64,000 nt of DNA from Roseobacter fucihabitans (GTDB taxonomy: Bacteria; Pseudomonadota; Alphaproteobacteria; Rhodobacterales; Rhodobacteraceae), in NCBI RefSeq assembly GCF_014337925.2, contig NZ_CP143423.1, forward strand, positions 2,138,501-2,202,500, given 5' to 3'. The notes below the pieces were generated by a model that was not told the DNA's origin, made no database searches, and saw only the letters and a program-made list of their open reading frames with translations. Made by a program: the position numbers and the translations under genes. Of this stretch, positions 63,454 through 64,000 are shown in pieces (position 1 is the first letter of the stretch; each line of letters starts with the position of its first letter).

Positions 63454-64000
63454 GGTTCGCCTTTATCGACGCCTGGAAAGAAGAATGGCCTGTCGAATTT
63501 CTTTGCCGCGTCATGCAGGTTACGTCGCGAGGATTTCGCGCGTGGCGAAGCCGCCCGATGAGCCAGCGACAGCGCGACGATATGGTGATCCTGGCGCATA
63601 TCCGCGAACAGCACCGCTTAAGCCTGCAAAGCTATGGCGGGCCTCGCATGACCGAAGAACTGCAAGAACTGGGTCTGCAAGTTGGGCACCGGCGCGTGGG
63701 CCGCTTAATGCGGGAGAATAGCATCAAAATCATCAGGACCCAGAAATACAAGGTTACGACCGACAGCAATCATGCGTTTAACATCGCCCCTAACTTGCTG
63801 GGCCAGGACTTCTTTGCAGATGGTCCAAACCAAAAGTGGGCCGATGACATTTCCTACATCTGGACCAGTGAGGGCTGGTTGTATCTGGCAGTGATCCTTG
63901 ATTTGTATTCCCGTCGTGTCATCGGTTGGGCGGTTAGCAATCGTATGAAGCGGGATCTGGCGATCCGAGCATTGGATATGGCTGTGGCACTGCGGCAACC
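63450..64000 (+). CDS. IS3-family transposase OrfB, 3' end missing
   Basis: The first 183 residues of the DDE integrase-like half: VRFAFIDAWKEEWPVEFLCRVMQVTSRGFRAW, then the HTH_21 segment YGGPRMTEELQELG--VGHRRVGRLMRENSI, and the rve core start NQKWADDISYIWTSEGWLYLAVILDLYSRRVIGWA, which holds the first catalytic Asp (WADDISYI). The second Asp and the Glu lie beyond the window. The GTG start overlaps the orfA stop. Translation is also expected as the OrfAB fusion. Confidence 0.92.
   Translation, partial: MRFAFIDAWKEEWPVEFLCRVMQVTSRGFRAWRSRPMSQRQRDDMVILAHIREQHRLSLQSYGGPRMTEELQELGLQVGHRRVGRLMRENSIKIIRTQKYKVTTDSNHAFNIAPNLLGQDFFADGPNQKWADDISYIWTSEGWLYLAVILDLYSRRVIGWAVSNRMKRDLAIRALDMAVALRQ

Larger units (their letters stand above)
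61006..64000. mobile_element. Left end of a guaA-inserted genomic island (cut by the window end)
   Basis: From the guaA 3' end the window holds an AT-rich leader with repeats, a P4-type tyrosine integrase, a convergent AlpA-like regulator and an IS3-family insertion sequence. Gene content and lower GC in the leader differ from the upstream core genome. The island's cargo and right end are not in the window. Confidence 0.65.
63178..64000 (+). mobile_element. IS3-family insertion sequence, right part cut by the window
   Basis: Two overlapping frames, orfA (63178-63453) and orfB (from 63450), with a slippery A7 site between them, are the standard IS3 design. The left terminal repeat lies a little upstream of 63178 and the right end is outside the window. 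It has inserted in the guaA island downstream of the alpA-like gene. Confidence 0.88.

Overview
The window is 64 kb of a chromosome from an alphaproteobacterium of the Rhodobacteraceae, most probably a Roseobacter-group marine bacterium. The evidence is the gene order dusB-ntrB-ntrC-ntrY-ntrX followed by trkA-trkH-hfq-hflX, a zwf-pgl-pgi operon, an NtrC without the sigma-54 contact loop, and several small families that I know mainly from Rhodobacterales (DUF6614, DUF6477, DUF6456, Usg). Protein-coding DNA is dense and GC-rich, with many ATGA stop/start overlaps. I found no rRNA, tRNA or CRISPR array. No full photosynthesis or secretion cluster is present.

Layout. 1-3.8 kb: sugar-phosphate operon zwf-pgl-pgi (minus strand), ending at a pair of inverted REP-like palindromes. 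4-8.7 kb: a radical SAM protein, Usg, gyrA and a DUF6614 protein. 8.7-19.4 kb: M32 carboxypeptidase, heme A synthase (ctaA), a TrmJ-type tRNA methylase, a ThiE-like protein, a HupE/DUF4198 divergent pair, pseudouridine catabolism (psuK-psuG), DUF502, and a patatin/3-hydroxybutyrate dehydrogenase pair. 19.6-25.8 kb: a candidate orphan small RNA, a solute-binding protein, an HTH-cupin regulator, an acyl-CoA synthetase with a DsbA-like protein, and an MFS exporter. 25.8-35.7 kb: mfd, a 4-TM protein, hemB, a SYLF lipoprotein, a beta-hydroxyacid dehydrogenase, a penicillin-acylase-family hydrolase and rluE. 35.7-49.3 kb: hflX, hfq, trkH (frameshifted), trkA, two inserted plus-strand genes, then ntrX, ntrY, ntrC, ntrB and dusB, which form the nitrogen-control operon. 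49.4-61 kb: ispD-ispF-pgpA-cinA-like, an MmgE/PrpD protein, a Coq10/RatA protein, hpt, an IS110 remnant, lipA, DUF6456, DUF6477, an MttB-family methyltransferase and guaA. 61-64 kb: the start of a mobile island at the guaA 3' end (P4-type integrase, AlpA-like regulator, IS3-family insertion sequence), which runs off the window.

The least expected signals are outside annotated genes. They are: (1) a well-formed promoter, hairpin and intrinsic-terminator unit on the minus strand at 19.6-19.7 kb with no coding sequence; (2) a 9-bp motif, TGACGGTAT, repeated four times around the start of the integrase; (3) a PpsR/CrtJ-type palindrome just before hemB; (4) a decayed IS110 transposase between hpt and lipA; (5) a 50-residue gene next to that remnant; (6) GTAG-type REP palindromes at convergent gene ends. 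I see no clearly new multi-gene defence or metabolic system. The guaA island, cut by the window edge, is the most likely place for novel cargo.
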